Source: Polyangium mundeleinium
GTDB lineage: Bacteria > Myxococcota_A > Polyangia > Polyangiales > Polyangiaceae
Direction: 5' to 3'
Length of the DNA stretch: 64,000 nucleotides
Assembly: GCF_028369105.1 (NCBI RefSeq)
Contig: NZ_JAQNDO010000001.1
Span: 7,410,501 to 7,474,500, forward strand
Position numbers and translations under genes: made by a program. The notes below the pieces were generated by a model, which searched no databases, had not been told where the DNA came from, and saw nothing but the letters and a program-made list of their open reading frames with translations. Below are positions 41,438-51,488 of the stretch, piece after piece (positions within the stretch are counted from its first letter, which is position 1; each line of letters begins with the position of its first letter).

Positions 41438-42604
41438 ATGCGCCGCCGGACCCTCGCGCTCGTGCCGCTCGTCGCCCTCGCCCTCGCGAGCACGGCGTGC
41501 GACGAGACGTCCGACACCGACACCGACACCGACACCACGACGACCGTGCCGACCAGCATCCTCGTCGAGCCGAGCCTCTTCCTCGGCGACGTGCCTTGCT
41601 CCGCCGCGACCGGCGCCATGCAGAGTTACGTGGCCACCGTCCTCGACGTCACCGACGCGGCCGCGCCCTTCCCGCTCCCCTCGTCGCCGCCCGTCACCTG
41701 CACGGCGAGCGTCATCTTCCGGCAGATCCTCGTCGGCCACGTCTACCGCGTCCAGATCGACGGCTACGACGTCCCCGCCGCCGAGCTCACGCCCGTCGGG
41801 GGCACCTCCTCCGGCAGCCGCAGCATGGTCCGCCGCGCTGCACCTGCCGCGGGCACCGTCACGCCGCTCTGGTCGACCTACTGCAAGGACATCACCGGTC
41901 AGAAGAACGTCCGCTCCGTGCCGGAGACGTGCGAAGAGCTCGCGCCGCTCTCGACCGAGACCGGCGTGCTCATCAATCCGCGCGCCACGCTCGCTGGCAC
42001 GAGCTCCATCCCCGGCCTCGATCTCGCCTGCAAGACGAGCTCGATCGATCCGCAGGGCAACCCCGTGATCACCGGGGAGGTCGCGAGCTTCGACGTGCGC
42101 CCGGCCGATCCGGCCTTGCCCCCGCTCGTGAACCTCCCCTGCAAGAACCCCGCGCCTGCGCCGTACACGCAGAACATCAAGCCCGGCGCGACCTACACGT
42201 TCCGCATCGAGGCACGCGCCGAGACGGGCGGACCCGTCACGTGGGGCGCTTCCTGCACGGCGATCGCCGTGGAAGGCCTCGTCGTTCATGCGCTCTGCGA
42301 TCCGCTGAGCAAGGACGGCGCGCTCGACCTCTCCCTCGCGGACGTCCTCGCGGCCGCGGGCACCTCGTGCGCGAAGGAGAACGTCGCGACGTACGACGCC
42401 CTGCTCGGCGCGCCCAGCTCCCTCGAGGCCGACGGCGTCGCTTGCGGCAAGCCCCTCCGCTTCACGCCGATCGAACCCGGTGCCTACCCGAAGATCAAGC
42501 TCGTCGGCCGCGACGCTGCGGGCGCGGCGGTCGTGACCGCCTCCTGCCTCGCCGAAATCACCCCCGGCGCGGTCAGCACGGCCACTTGCACGCTCGGGCC
42601 TTGA
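41438..42604 (+). CDS. Hypothetical lipoprotein with Asp/Thr repeat after the lipobox
   Basis: A 388-residue lipoprotein: signal ALVPLVALALASTACDE (lipobox ASTAC) followed by an Asp-Thr run (SDTDTDTDTTTT), then a beta-rich body with about eleven Cys, probably disulfide-bonded, and Ig-like strand patterns (YVATVLDVTDAAAPFPLP, TYTFRIEARAETGGPVTWG). TACGCC ends 6 bases before ATG 41438, a possible leaderless -10. Further upstream codons in frame would disrupt the signal peptide. No domain family recognised; divergent from another lipoprotein gene. Confidence 0.78.
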   Translation: MRRRTLALVPLVALALASTACDETSDTDTDTDTTTTVPTSILVEPSLFLGDVPCSAATGAMQSYVATVLDVTDAAAPFPLPSSPPVTCTASVIFRQILVGHVYRVQIDGYDVPAAELTPVGGTSSGSRSMVRRAAPAAGTVTPLWSTYCKDITGQKNVRSVPETCEELAPLSTETGVLINPRATLAGTSSIPGLDLACKTSSIDPQGNPVITGEVASFDVRPADPALPPLVNLPCKNPAPAPYTQNIKPGATYTFRIEARAETGGPVTWGASCTAIAVEGLVVHALCDPLSKDGALDLSLADVLAAAGTSCAKENVATYDALLGAPSSLEADGVACGKPLRFTPIEPGAYPKIKLVGRDAAGAAVVTASCLAEITPGAVSTATCTLGP

Positions 42605-42705
42605 GCCTCCCCGACAACGGCCCAGACGGACCGACCGAGCCAGCGCCGCGACGCACCCAAACCTGCGTACAAAACCCTCGAACCTGATTGCAGGTTCACG
42701 GGTCG

Positions 42706-42711
42706 TATACT
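42706..42711 (+). promoter_or_regulatory. Candidate -10 element (TATACT) for gyrA
   Basis: TATACT is the closest match to the TATAAT consensus noticed in the window. It follows a small hairpin (AACCTG-attg-CAGGTT, 42681-42696) that may end transcription from the lipoprotein gene. No good -35 was found. Confidence 0.45.
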
Positions 42712-42792
42712 ACCTGAGAGCGTCCTCCGGCCGGCGTGGACGAGGCTTTTTTCAAGCCTCCTCGCGCGTCAGGCCCAGGCCCGAGCGGCGGT

Positions 42793-45402
<2,610 letters not shown>

Positions 45403-45503
45403 CATCCCCCCTCCCCTGGCACCTCGCGTGACCGGGAGCTAACGTAAGCACTGTCACACAGCATCGCCGGGGCTCACCCGGTCCCCCGGGGGGGATCCGG
45501 GGG

Positions 45504-45690
45504 TTTGGGGGCGTCGTTCGGCGTGTCCGAATGAGGTTCCCGAGCGTCGACGGGGTTTGGGGGCGTAGCGCGGCGTGTCCGCGCGACGCCCCCAAGCGTC
45601 AACGGAGAGGTTTGGGGGCGTAACGCGGCGTGTCCGCGCGACGCTCCCAAGCGTCAACGGAGGGGCTTGGGGGGGTGCGCCGCGCAGGAT
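45504..45690. repeat. Tandem hairpin repeat, three copies plus a partial, period 52-55 bp
   Basis: Copies start at 45504, 45556 and 45611, with a partial one at 45666. Each has an outer stem built on TTGGGGGCGT / ACGCCCCCAA (weaker in the first copy) and an inner stem around loop CGTGT: TTCGG/CCGAA in copy 1 and GCGCGG/CCGCGC in copies 2 and 3. The bases change together across the stem. Together with the sequence up to 45726 this fills the gene-free interval between gyrA and the sugar transferase; nothing else is visible in it. Confidence 0.85.
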
Positions 45691-45726
45691 CGGATGCGTG
45701 TGGGCCCTCCATTGCTGGGGGGCAAC

Positions 45727-47097
45727 ATGCTCGAGCTATTTCGGTCGCGTCGCCGTGCCATTGTATGGTTCGTCGAGGCTGGCCTGCTCGTATCGCTCGT
45801 CTGCGCGGGTGCGGCGGCGATCGAGGGGCATCGCGGCGTCGTCACGCTCGCCCGCGTGCTCGACGCTGCGGCGATCACGCTCGTGGCGCAGGCGTCGCTC
45901 TATTACCATGGCCTTTACGGACCCTCGCCCATTCGCGACCTCCGTACCCTGGCCTGGAAAGTCGCGCGTGCGCTCGCTGTCTCGGCTCTCCTGCTCTGGG
46001 CCCTCTTCCAGGGTTTTTCGGTCGACGCGGAAGAGCGCTTCGCGGCCGTGGCGCTCGGGCTCATGGCCGGCGCGCTCGTCTTGCCGCTCTTTCGCACCGG
46101 GCTCGCGCGGGCGGCGGCGAGTGATCGCCTCTGCAAGCGCACCCTGGTCCTCGGCTCGGGGCCGCTCGCCGACGCCGTGATCACCGGCGCGCGGACCCAT
46201 GACACCGGCGGCATGCGATTCGTCGGCCGCCTCGTACAGGAGGGCGACCCGGGCCGCGCCGCCCCCGACGTGCTCGGCAGCTACGACGAATTGCCGCACA
46301 TCGCGTCCGCGCACGGCATCCGGCACATCATCGTCTGCGCTGCGGATCGCCGGGGCAAATTGCCCATCAATGTCCTCCTGGAGCTCAAATTCCGGGGCGT
46401 CGAGGTCGAGGAAGGCGTGGAGTTTTACGAGCGCATCACGGGCAAAATCTTCGTCCGTGAGCTTCGCCCGAGCCAGCTCGTCTTTGCGCACGGCTTTCAC
46501 GTCGCGAAGCGCACGCTCCTCGGAAAGCGCCTGCTCGACGTCGTCTGCGCCTCGATCGGCCTCGTGCTGTCGGCGCCGCTGATGCTGCTCACGGCGCTCG
46601 CGATCCGGCTCGATTCGGCGGGCCCGATCCTTTATTCGCAGGTGCGGAGCGGCGTGTTCGGCCAGCCCTTCACCATTTACAAGTTCCGCTCGATGCGCAC
46701 GGATGCGGAGGCCGATGGCAAGGCGCGCTGGGCGTCGGAGGACGATCCGCGCGTGACGCGGGTGGGCCGCGTCATTCGCAAGACGCGGCTCGACGAGCTC
46801 CCGCAGCTCTGGAACGTGCTCGCCGGCGACATGAGCCTCGTCGGCCCGCGTCCCGAGCGCCCGAGCTTCACCGAGGAGCTCGAAAAGGCCATTCCGTTCT
46901 TCCGGCAGCGCCTCTTCGTCAAGCCCGGCCTCACGGGCTACGCGCAGGTCCGCTACCATTACGGCGCCACGACCGAGGACCAGCTCGAAAAGCTGCAGCA
47001 CGACCTGTTCTACATCAAGACGCTGTCGGTCTGGTTCGACCTGTCGATTCTGCTCGATACGATCAAGGTGGTGCTGCTCCGGATTGGATCGCGCTGA
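45727..47097 (+). CDS. Polyprenyl-phosphate sugar-1-phosphate transferase (initiating exopolysaccharide glycosyltransferase)
   Basis: A 456-residue WbaP/WcaJ/EpsL-type enzyme that would start a lipid-linked polysaccharide repeat. The N-terminal membrane helices and a CoA-binding-like segment ([19 protein letters not shown]) precede the catalytic domain: helix [20 protein letters not shown], then [50 protein letters not shown] and [10 protein letters not shown], all signatures of the bacterial sugar transferase family. ATG 45727 (MLELFRSRR) begins just before the first helix; ATG 45694 is possible. It opens a group of polysaccharide-related genes. Confidence 0.93.
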   Translation: MLELFRSRRRAIVWFVEAGLLVSLVCAGAAAIEGHRGVVTLARVLDAAAITLVAQASLYYHGLYGPSPIRDLRTLAWKVARALAVSALLLWALFQGFSVDAEERFAAVALGLMAGALVLPLFRTGLARAAASDRLCKRTLVLGSGPLADAVITGARTHDTGGMRFVGRLVQEGDPGRAAPDVLGSYDELPHIASAHGIRHIIVCAADRRGKLPINVLLELKFRGVEVEEGVEFYERITGKIFVRELRPSQLVFAHGFHVAKRTLLGKRLLDVVCASIGLVLSAPLMLLTALAIRLDSAGPILYSQVRSGVFGQPFTIYKFRSMRTDAEADGKARWASEDDPRVTRVGRVIRKTRLDELPQLWNVLAGDMSLVGPRPERPSFTEELEKAIPFFRQRLFVKPGLTGYAQVRYHYGATTEDQLEKLQHDLFYIKTLSVWFDLSILLDTIKVVLLRIGSR

Positions 47098-47244
47098 GAG
47101 GGTGTTCCACAGCGTAGCGCCGGGGTTTCACCCCGGACCCGACGAGGGGCTGTCCGCCCCTCGACCCGGACCAGGGCCAGCCCTGGACCTTTGGTGCATC
47201 GACCGCGACGCGGTCGATGCACAGGCGCATTGTGGAACACCCTC
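47098..47244. repeat. Four-hairpin module bounded by a perfect 14-bp inverted repeat
   Basis: Ends are GAGGGTGTTCCACA (47098-47111) and TGTGGAACACCCTC (47231-47244), exact inverted copies. Inside, in order: H1 CGGGGTTTCACCCCG (47121-47135), H2 GAGGGGCTGTCCGCCCCTC (47144-47162), H3 CCAGGGCCAGCCCTGG (47171-47186) and H4 with arm GTGCATCGACCGC and loop GAC (47194-47222). It starts right after the sugar transferase stop. Confidence 0.88.
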
Positions 47245-47250
47245 TGGCCT

Positions 47251-47534
47251 CGCTACGGCTCTCCACACGCGCAACGGGTGCGATCCCCACCTGGATCGCA
47301 CCCAGCGCCTCGCGCAACGGCGTCCCTCGACGTCTGGATCGCCCCTTGCGCCTCACGCAACCGGGTCGATGCCGACCTCGATCGCCCCCGGCGCCTCACG
47401 CAACTGGGTCGCTCAAGACCTCGATCGCCCCCGGCGCCTCACGTGCGAGGGTCCCTCGACGCCTGGATCGCCCCCGGCACCTCACACAACCGGTTCGATC
47501 GAGGCCTCGATCCACCCAGTTGCGCAAGCTGCCC
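47251..47534. repeat. Phased tandem array C: about six units of exactly 43 bp
   Basis: Unit starts at 47251 (diverged), 47294, 47337, 47380, 47423 and 47466, with a partial unit at 47509. Each full unit opens GATCGCNCCCNGCGCCTC and continues with CACGCAAC or a variant, followed by a less conserved 17-18 bp. Units 1 and 4 share TCCCTCGACG in the variable part; units 2 and 5 share TTCGAT or GTCGAT. 43 is not a multiple of three. The array starts six bases after the hairpin module ends. Confidence 0.85.
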
Positions 47535-47544
47535 CACACATCCA

Positions 47545-48942
47545 TCACTCGTCGTAGAACGCGTCCTCGTCCTCGTCCGCCGTCTTTGTTTCCTGGCCCC
47601 TCGGACGCCCCCCCGCCGCGCGCGCCTCCTCCTCCTCGAGCACCCCGGGCCGGGCGTCCTGGTCCTGCAGATCCGGATCCCTTGGCACCCGCCGCATCGG
47701 ATCCGTCGAGGCGATCGCCGAAATCGCCACCGTCACCATCGTCCGGAACGTCGGCGCCGACGCGCCCGTCGGGTCCGGCTCGAAGCGCGTCGAAATCAGC
47801 TCCAGGTCGACCCCGCCCGTCACGAGAATTCCCATCGTCAGCGGCATTCCGAGCGAACCGCCCGCGGCCACCGCCGTCGTCACGAACTTTCCCTCGGGCT
47901 GCGGCGTCCCCGGCGGCAACCCGAGCCGCGGCTGCGTCGCGAGTGGCGCTTCGCCATGGCGGAAGCGCAGGATCCCGCGCGCGATCACGCTCCGAAACTC
48001 CCGCCCCCCCCGCGGCCGGCTCCACAGCTCCAGCCCCGCCGCATGTTGCGCCCCAAACCCGATCCGCGGGCCGAGCGACGAGTACGAAAAGCTGTACGTC
48101 CCGACAACCCCGTATCCACGCCCGGCATACCGCGCGTCGATCCGCGCGTCGGGCGCGATCACGCCAGACGACTCATCCTGCAGGAACGACGGCGGGCTCG
48201 CCACCGTCAGCCCGAGCGCCGCGCCGCCGCGGATGCGCCGCGAAATCTCGAACGTCGCGGATCCGAGGGCCGAGACCGTGGTGATGTCCGCGGGCCCGCG
48301 CGTGAGGTCCACGTCGAGCAGCGCGTGCTCGAAATGGGTGAAGCCTGCCCGCACGATCGGCCCTATGCGAAAGCGACGGCCGGCGAGCCACGAAAACGAC
48401 GCGCTCCCGAGGACCGCGTGGCTATCGAGCCCCACCGCCTCGGGATGATCCGCGGCGACGGCGCCCGCTTGCGTGTATCCGGCCTCGAAACGTACATACG
48501 ACCGCGGCGACGTGCTCGCGGAAAACCCGACGCGGCTCCCGAGCGTGTAAATGACCCTTCCCTGGAGAAACGGGTCGCGCGCCGTCAAATCATTCGTGGC
48601 GCGGAGCCCGAGCCGCGACGCGAGGAGCGCGTCCGCGGAGATCGAAAAGGCCGTGCGGGGCGAGGTCACGACATCGAGCCGCGTCACCGCCGTGCCCGCG
48701 ATGTCCTGCGGGGACGTGGCCCCCTGCGTCGACGCGAGCGCCCGCCCGTACCGCCCGGAGATATCCAGCAAAAACGCCGCGCGGGACGCGCGGGACACGA
48801 TCCTCGCAGCGCCGTCCACGCTCGTGAGCGCAATCCCGTACCCGCCGCCCGGCGTGATGCCCGTGACCGCGCTTTGCTCGACCGTGACTGCCGCCGTCGC
48901 GTCGGTGACGGCGAGCCCTCCCGCGGGGAAAAAGCCCAGCAT
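47545..48942 (-). CDS. Predicted outer-membrane beta-barrel protein of a polysaccharide locus
   Basis: About 465 residues of alternating polar/hydrophobic strands (RTAFSISADALLASRLGL, SYVRFEAGYTQAGAV, RRFRIGPIVRAGFTHFEHAL, GYGVVGTYSFSYSSLGPRIG) typical of a large outer-membrane barrel, ending in a charged, Glu/Asp-rich tail (VLEEEEARAAGGRPRG, DEDEDAFYDE). An obvious signal peptide is not seen at ATG 48942 (MLGFFPAGGLAVTDA), so the true start or export route is uncertain; GGAGG precedes this ATG. The gene follows the GT2 gene by 32 bases on the same strand and may be its operon partner. No family name is claimed. Confidence 0.68.
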   Translation of the reverse strand: MLGFFPAGGLAVTDATAAVTVEQSAVTGITPGGGYGIALTSVDGAARIVSRASRAAFLLDISGRYGRALASTQGATSPQDIAGTAVTRLDVVTSPRTAFSISADALLASRLGLRATNDLTARDPFLQGRVIYTLGSRVGFSASTSPRSYVRFEAGYTQAGAVAADHPEAVGLDSHAVLGSASFSWLAGRRFRIGPIVRAGFTHFEHALLDVDLTRGPADITTVSALGSATFEISRRIRGGAALGLTVASPPSFLQDESSGVIAPDARIDARYAGRGYGVVGTYSFSYSSLGPRIGFGAQHAAGLELWSRPRGGREFRSVIARGILRFRHGEAPLATQPRLGLPPGTPQPEGKFVTTAVAAGGSLGMPLTMGILVTGGVDLELISTRFEPDPTGASAPTFRTMVTVAISAIASTDPMRRVPRDPDLQDQDARPGVLEEEEARAAGGRPRGQETKTADEDEDAFYDE

Positions 48943-48974
48943 GCGCCTCCATGGTTCTCGGGCCGCCCGGTGCT

Positions 48975-50051
48975 TCAGCGGGCCGTCAGCCGCTCCGGCT
49001 CTGCGTCCCGCAAGGGCGCCTGCGCGTACCGCGCGAGCCCGACCGCAAAGCCGAGCCCGTGCGCGACGTGCATCACGGGAAACATCGCCGCCACGAGGAA
49101 AACCAGGCACCCGTCCGCGCGACGCGCCGCCCACGCCGCCCCGGCGACGATGGCCAGCGTATACACGGCCGCCGCCGCGCCGAGAACGGGCTGCGCCGGC
49201 GAATAGAAAAGCGCGAGGATCACGAGCACGGTGAAGGTGAGAACGGTCGCGAACGGGATCAGGGGCCTGGGCGAAGGCGGCAACCCTCGCAGGAGGATCG
49301 TCCGCGCGCGGCCCGATCCATAGTTGAAATACTGCCGGAACAAGCCGCCGAACGTCGACCGCGGATAATAATGCCCCACGATGTCGCGCGATTGATAGAT
49401 GCGCCCGCCGCGCGCCAGGATCCGCTGGTTCAGCTCCGCGTCCTCGTTCGTCCGCGCGTCCGGGTCGAAGAGGCCCGCGAGCTCGAAGGCCTCGCGGCGG
49501 AAAGCACCGCACCACACGCTCTCCACGTATCCCTCGCGATCGGGGTCCCGGGACGCCGATCCGCCCACGCCGAGCGGGCTCCGGAGCGCCGCGCAGAGCG
49601 CTTTCTGAAACCTGGTTTTCCCCCGCGGCCGCATGGCGCCCCCCACATTGAGCGCGCCTGTTCGCCGGAGCACCGCGACGGACGCGGCCACGTATCCGGG
49701 GTCGTAATCGGCATGGGCGTCCATGCGGATGATCACGTCCCCGCGGGAGCGCTTGATCCCCAGGTTCAGGGCCGCGGCCTGGAGGCGCTGGGGATTGTCG
49801 AGCAAAACGATGCGTGGATCCTCGGCGGCGAGCGCGCGCACGATGTCCTGCGTCCGGTCGAGGGAGCGACCGTCGACGACGAAGATCTCCAGGCGTTCGG
49901 ACGGATATCGTTGCCCCGCCGCCGCCCGCACGACCCGCTCGATGTGGTCCTCTTCATTGTAACAAGGAATCACGATCGAACAGAAGGGACGTTCTGCGAG
50001 CGTCCGAAGAATCACGCCGCCGCGCCCCGACTCGGGTCCCCAATCATCCAT
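48975..50051 (-). CDS. Family 2 glycosyltransferase with C-terminal membrane segments
   Basis: A 358-residue membrane-associated GT2. CSIVIPCYNEEDHIERVV opens the GT-A domain; VVDGRSLDRTQDIV and IIRMDAHADYDPGYV (D-x-D-like) bind the nucleotide-sugar; and FDPDARTNEDAELNQRILARGG carries the E-D motif and substrate loop. Two or three C-terminal helices follow (FATVLTFTVLVILALFY, LVFLVAAMFPVMHVAHGLGF), as in ExoA/succinoglycan-type transferases. ATG 50051 (MDDWGPESG) places the domain near the start; the open frame further upstream overlaps the divergent GT4 gene. Probably adds a sugar to the exopolysaccharide. Confidence 0.9.
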   Translation of the reverse strand: MDDWGPESGRGGVILRTLAERPFCSIVIPCYNEEDHIERVVRAAAGQRYPSERLEIFVVDGRSLDRTQDIVRALAAEDPRIVLLDNPQRLQAAALNLGIKRSRGDVIIRMDAHADYDPGYVAASVAVLRRTGALNVGGAMRPRGKTRFQKALCAALRSPLGVGGSASRDPDREGYVESVWCGAFRREAFELAGLFDPDARTNEDAELNQRILARGGRIYQSRDIVGHYYPRSTFGGLFRQYFNYGSGRARTILLRGLPPSPRPLIPFATVLTFTVLVILALFYSPAQPVLGAAAAVYTLAIVAGAAWAARRADGCLVFLVAAMFPVMHVAHGLGFAVGLARYAQAPLRDAEPERLTAR

Positions 50052-50218
50052 CCCAAGCCCCCCAAAAAGCCACGAACAGAGCTCGGCCCCCGCCAAGCCC
50101 GGCCCCCCGACCCCGACGGCCAGCATCCCACGCCGTGGCTCTTTTTCAATCGGGCGAAATCCGAGTCCGATTGCAGGGTGCCCCGGGCGGGCGGATCCAG
50201 CGAATCCGTGTTCACGAA

Positions 50219-50247
50219 CATGCGCATTGCGAATGAGAATGCGCATG
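50219..50247. promoter_or_regulatory. Perfect 10-bp inverted repeat between divergent glycosyltransferase genes
   Basis: CATGCGCATT (50219-50228) and AATGCGCATG (50238-50247) flank GCGAATGAG. The left arm includes the GT4 start codon if ATG 50220 is used. An operator or an mRNA structure at the start are both possible; it is AT-richer than its surroundings. Confidence 0.45.
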
Positions 50248-51488
50248 CAATGCTAGGCGCGTTGCTCGGGACAACCCATTCTTCCCCTGGTGCTGGCGAG
50301 CGGCTGCGTGTCCTCGCCGTGACGCGGATCTTCCCGAATCGGGTGGAGCCGCTGTCATGCCCCTTCCAGCGCAGGCAGCTCGCCGCGCTCGCGCGCCTCG
50401 CCGAGGTCGAGGTGCTCGGCGTCGTGCCGTGGGTGCCGGGCGCGTCGCTGATCGGGGATCGCGCCCGGGTCGGAAAGCTCTGCCGCGTGCCGGCGGAGGA
50501 CACGATCGACGGCCTCCCCGTGGTGCACCCGCGCGCGCCGTACCTGCCGCTCGCAGGTCCATGGCTCTCCGGCGTGAACGGCCCGCTCTACCTCGCGGGC
50601 CTCGTCCCGCACCTCGCCGCGTTGCGCCGCCGCTTCGACGTCGTGCTCGGCGCGTTCCTCTTCCCCGACGCGTGGGCCGCGCAGCACCTCGCCCGCGCCC
50701 TCGGCCTGCCGTACGCCGTGAAGGCGCATGGCACCGACGTGAACGTGATCGCGCGCTGGCCTTCGGTGCGCGCCCTCGTGCAGGGAACGTTGCGCCGCGC
50801 GGGCGTGGTGATCGGCGTGAGCCGTCCGATGCTGGGCGCCCTCGAAGAGCTCGGCGCGCCGCGGGATCGCGTGACGCTCGTCCCGAATGGGGTCGATCGC
50901 GCGCTCTTTCAGCCGCGGAGCCGCGACGAGGCGCGTGGGGCCCTCGGGATGGATCCACGTTCGAAGGTGCTCGTCTACGTCGGCAGGCTCGAAGAGGCGA
51001 AGGGTCTGCACGAGCTCTGCGACGCGCTCGTATCGCTCGAAGCACGCGCGCCGGGTCGGTTCACGATCGCGCTCGTCGGCGATGGTTCGCTCCGCAAGAC
51101 GCTGGAAGAGAAGCGCGACGCGGGCTTGCCGCTCCTCGTCGCCGGCGCGCGTCCCGCCGAGGAGGTCGCGCGTTTCCTCGCCGCGTCCGACGCGCTCGTG
51201 CTCCCGAGCTTTCACGAGGGCACGCCCAACGTCGTGCTCGAAGCGCTCGCCGCGGGTCGACCCGTCGTCGCGACGCGCGTGGGCGGCATCCCGGACGTCG
51301 TCGCGCACGAGCGCACGGGCCTGCTCGTGCCGCCGCGCGACGCGCCCGCGCTCGCCGCGGCGATCGAACAAGCGACGAGCCGCGCGTGGGACGAGGACGA
51401 GCTCACGCGTGCCGCGCCGCCCGGCTGGGATCGAAGCGCGGAGGCGTTGCTCGCGGCGCTCCTTCGCGCGCGGTCGGTGCACGCATGA
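50220..51488 (+). CDS. Family 4 glycosyltransferase
   Basis: A 422-residue GT-B enzyme. N-terminal domain: LRVLAVTRIFPNRVEPLSCP, AVKAHGTDVNVIARWP and VIGVSRPMLGALEELGAP. C-terminal domain: VTLVPNGVDRALFQP, KVLVYVGRLEEAKGLHELCD and the retaining-GT4 signature FHEGTPNVVLEALAAGRPVV with both Glu residues. It would transfer a sugar during exopolysaccharide assembly. The start is uncertain: ATG 50220 includes a 20-residue leader before the first strand, ATG 50250 a shorter one. Its stop overlaps the next gene's ATG (ATGA). Confidence 0.9.
   Translation: MRIANENAHAMLGALLGTTHSSPGAGERLRVLAVTRIFPNRVEPLSCPFQRRQLAALARLAEVEVLGVVPWVPGASLIGDRARVGKLCRVPAEDTIDGLPVVHPRAPYLPLAGPWLSGVNGPLYLAGLVPHLAALRRRFDVVLGAFLFPDAWAAQHLARALGLPYAVKAHGTDVNVIARWPSVRALVQGTLRRAGVVIGVSRPMLGALEELGAPRDRVTLVPNGVDRALFQPRSRDEARGALGMDPRSKVLVYVGRLEEAKGLHELCDALVSLEARAPGRFTIALVGDGSLRKTLEEKRDAGLPLLVAGARPAEEVARFLAASDALVLPSFHEGTPNVVLEALAAGRPVVATRVGGIPDVVAHERTGLLVPPRDAPALAAAIEQATSRAWDEDELTRAAPPGWDRSAEALLAALLRARSVHA

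Noticed and set aside
47251-47534. CRISPR array with 43-bp period
   Set aside because: The variable 17-18 bp parts are related between units and too short for spacers; no cas genes.
50219-50247. Fur box
   Set aside because: GCGAATGAGAATGCGCA resembles Fur sites loosely, but the true inverted repeat is CATGCGCATT/AATGCGCATG and no iron gene is adjacent.
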